A program made the translations under genes and the position numbers. The notes under the pieces are model-generated. The model was not told the DNA's origin and made no database searches. It saw only the letters and a list, made by a program, of their open reading frames with translations. 21,663 nucleotides of DNA from a virus: IMG/VR virus record IMGVR_UViG_3300022698_000063, positions 1-21,663 of that record. The stretch is one strand, 5' to 3'. How positions within the stretch are numbered: position 1 is the stretch's first letter; every line of letters begins with the position of its first letter. Shown here piece by piece: positions 21,170 through 21,663 of the stretch.

Positions 21170-21663
21170 TGCTCGGACGGCCCAGGGTATTGTGCGTTAA
21201 CAGGCATGACGTTGTTGACAATCGTAATGAAGGGCTTAACACGATGGAGGATATCGAAGTTGAGCTTGAAGTTCTCGTTGACGACCCGAAGGAGCTGTTT
21301 GAAATGGTCGGCGAGGAATTCGACTTCGAGCTTGGTGTTGACATCGTCACTGGATGCGTGAAAGGCGTGAATTGTGAAGATGTTTTCAACGACGGCATTC
21401 CAGAAAGCCATGTCAGGGCGGTCATGACGATTGGCCACTGCACTGCCGTGAGAAATATTGAGAAGGAAGGCAAGGAGCCTGAAAAACAGGACGAGAACCA
21501 CAAGAAACTGAAGGAGATTCCAAGGCCCGAAAAGAAGGTCGTCATGGTTGTCTGCATAAACAACATCGGCCTTGAGGACAAGTTCGACATGGGTAAGAAG
21601 TACCAGCTTGTTTCGGTGAGCGACACGATGGTAACCGTCATAGACGAATTTGAAGAGAAAACT
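21148..21663 (+). CDS. Unknown acidic protein, partial (runs off right edge)
   Basis: A frame open for 172 codons to the window edge begins at ATG 21148 (MREKKMVVLGRPRVL) with GAGG 10 bases upstream. A second ATG at 21163 is possible and would reduce the overlap with the previous gene from 22 to 7 bases. The sequence is rich in Asp/Glu/Val (EVELEVLVDDPKELFEMVGE), with a Lys/Glu linker near 105-130 and a repeated strand pattern after it. Long uninterrupted reading and codon use like its neighbours support a real gene. No family is recognised. Confidence 0.65.
   Translation, partial: MREKKMVVLGRPRVLCVNRHDVVDNRNEGLNTMEDIEVELEVLVDDPKELFEMVGEEFDFELGVDIVTGCVKGVNCEDVFNDGIPESHVRAVMTIGHCTAVRNIEKEGKEPEKQDENHKKLKEIPRPEKKVVMVVCINNIGLEDKFDMGKKYQLVSVSDTMVTVIDEFEEKT

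Overview
The window reads as part of a tailed double-stranded DNA phage (siphovirus-like, HK97-type head) or a prophage of one. The evidence is gene content: an HK97-fold capsid gene, a U35-type prohead protease, a portal, both terminase subunits, head-tail connectors, a tail tube protein, a G/GT tail chaperone with a frameshift site and a tape measure protein. Shine-Dalgarno sites and sigma70-like promoters point to a bacterial host, but nothing identifies the host. No integrase, lysis gene, tRNA, rRNA, CRISPR array or insertion sequence is visible, so lifestyle is open.

Layout. The left 16.5 kb is one long minus-strand late region, transcribed right to left. It starts at a candidate promoter near 16.6 kb with a structured leader. 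In order of transcription come two unknown proteins, the small terminase, a methyltransferase, a ribbon-helix-helix protein, a TylF-like methyltransferase, a GT-B glycosyltransferase and the large terminase. A second strong promoter near 10.73 kb then drives portal, protease, major capsid, a 586-residue three-domain putative glycan enzyme, the head-tail connector set, tail terminator, tail tube, tail chaperones and tape measure. One further tail gene runs off the left edge. Between about 16.5 and 17.3 kb lies a gene-free stretch with a polypurine/polypyrimidine tract, a chain of stem-loops and an intrinsic terminator. At 17.3-18.84 kb a short minus-strand operon encodes an HNH endonuclease, a winged-helix protein, a methyltransferase and a small Cys-containing protein. 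From 19.0 kb to the right edge a divergent plus-strand operon holds a winged-helix protein, two small membrane proteins, an AP2/HNH-like endonuclease and several unknowns, mostly joined by ATGA stop/start overlaps.

How the genes fit together. The two divergent operons at 18.84-19.01 kb look like a regulatory or early region with face-to-face promoter control and a winged-helix gene on each side. The late region builds the virion. What stands out is a set of five sugar- or methyl-transfer genes: two glycosyltransferase-type proteins and two methyltransferases inside the packaging and head genes, and one methyltransferase in the early operon. Two late genes of this set plus a ribbon-helix-helix gene, and a third enzyme, separate the small from the large terminase, and the trifunctional protein sits directly after the major capsid gene. 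I infer a phage-encoded glycan or surface modification system tied to virion assembly. RNA-level control also looks prominent: the portal ribosome-binding site lies inside a promoter-proximal hairpin, the late leader can form alternative pairings, and the tail chaperone uses a -1 frameshift.
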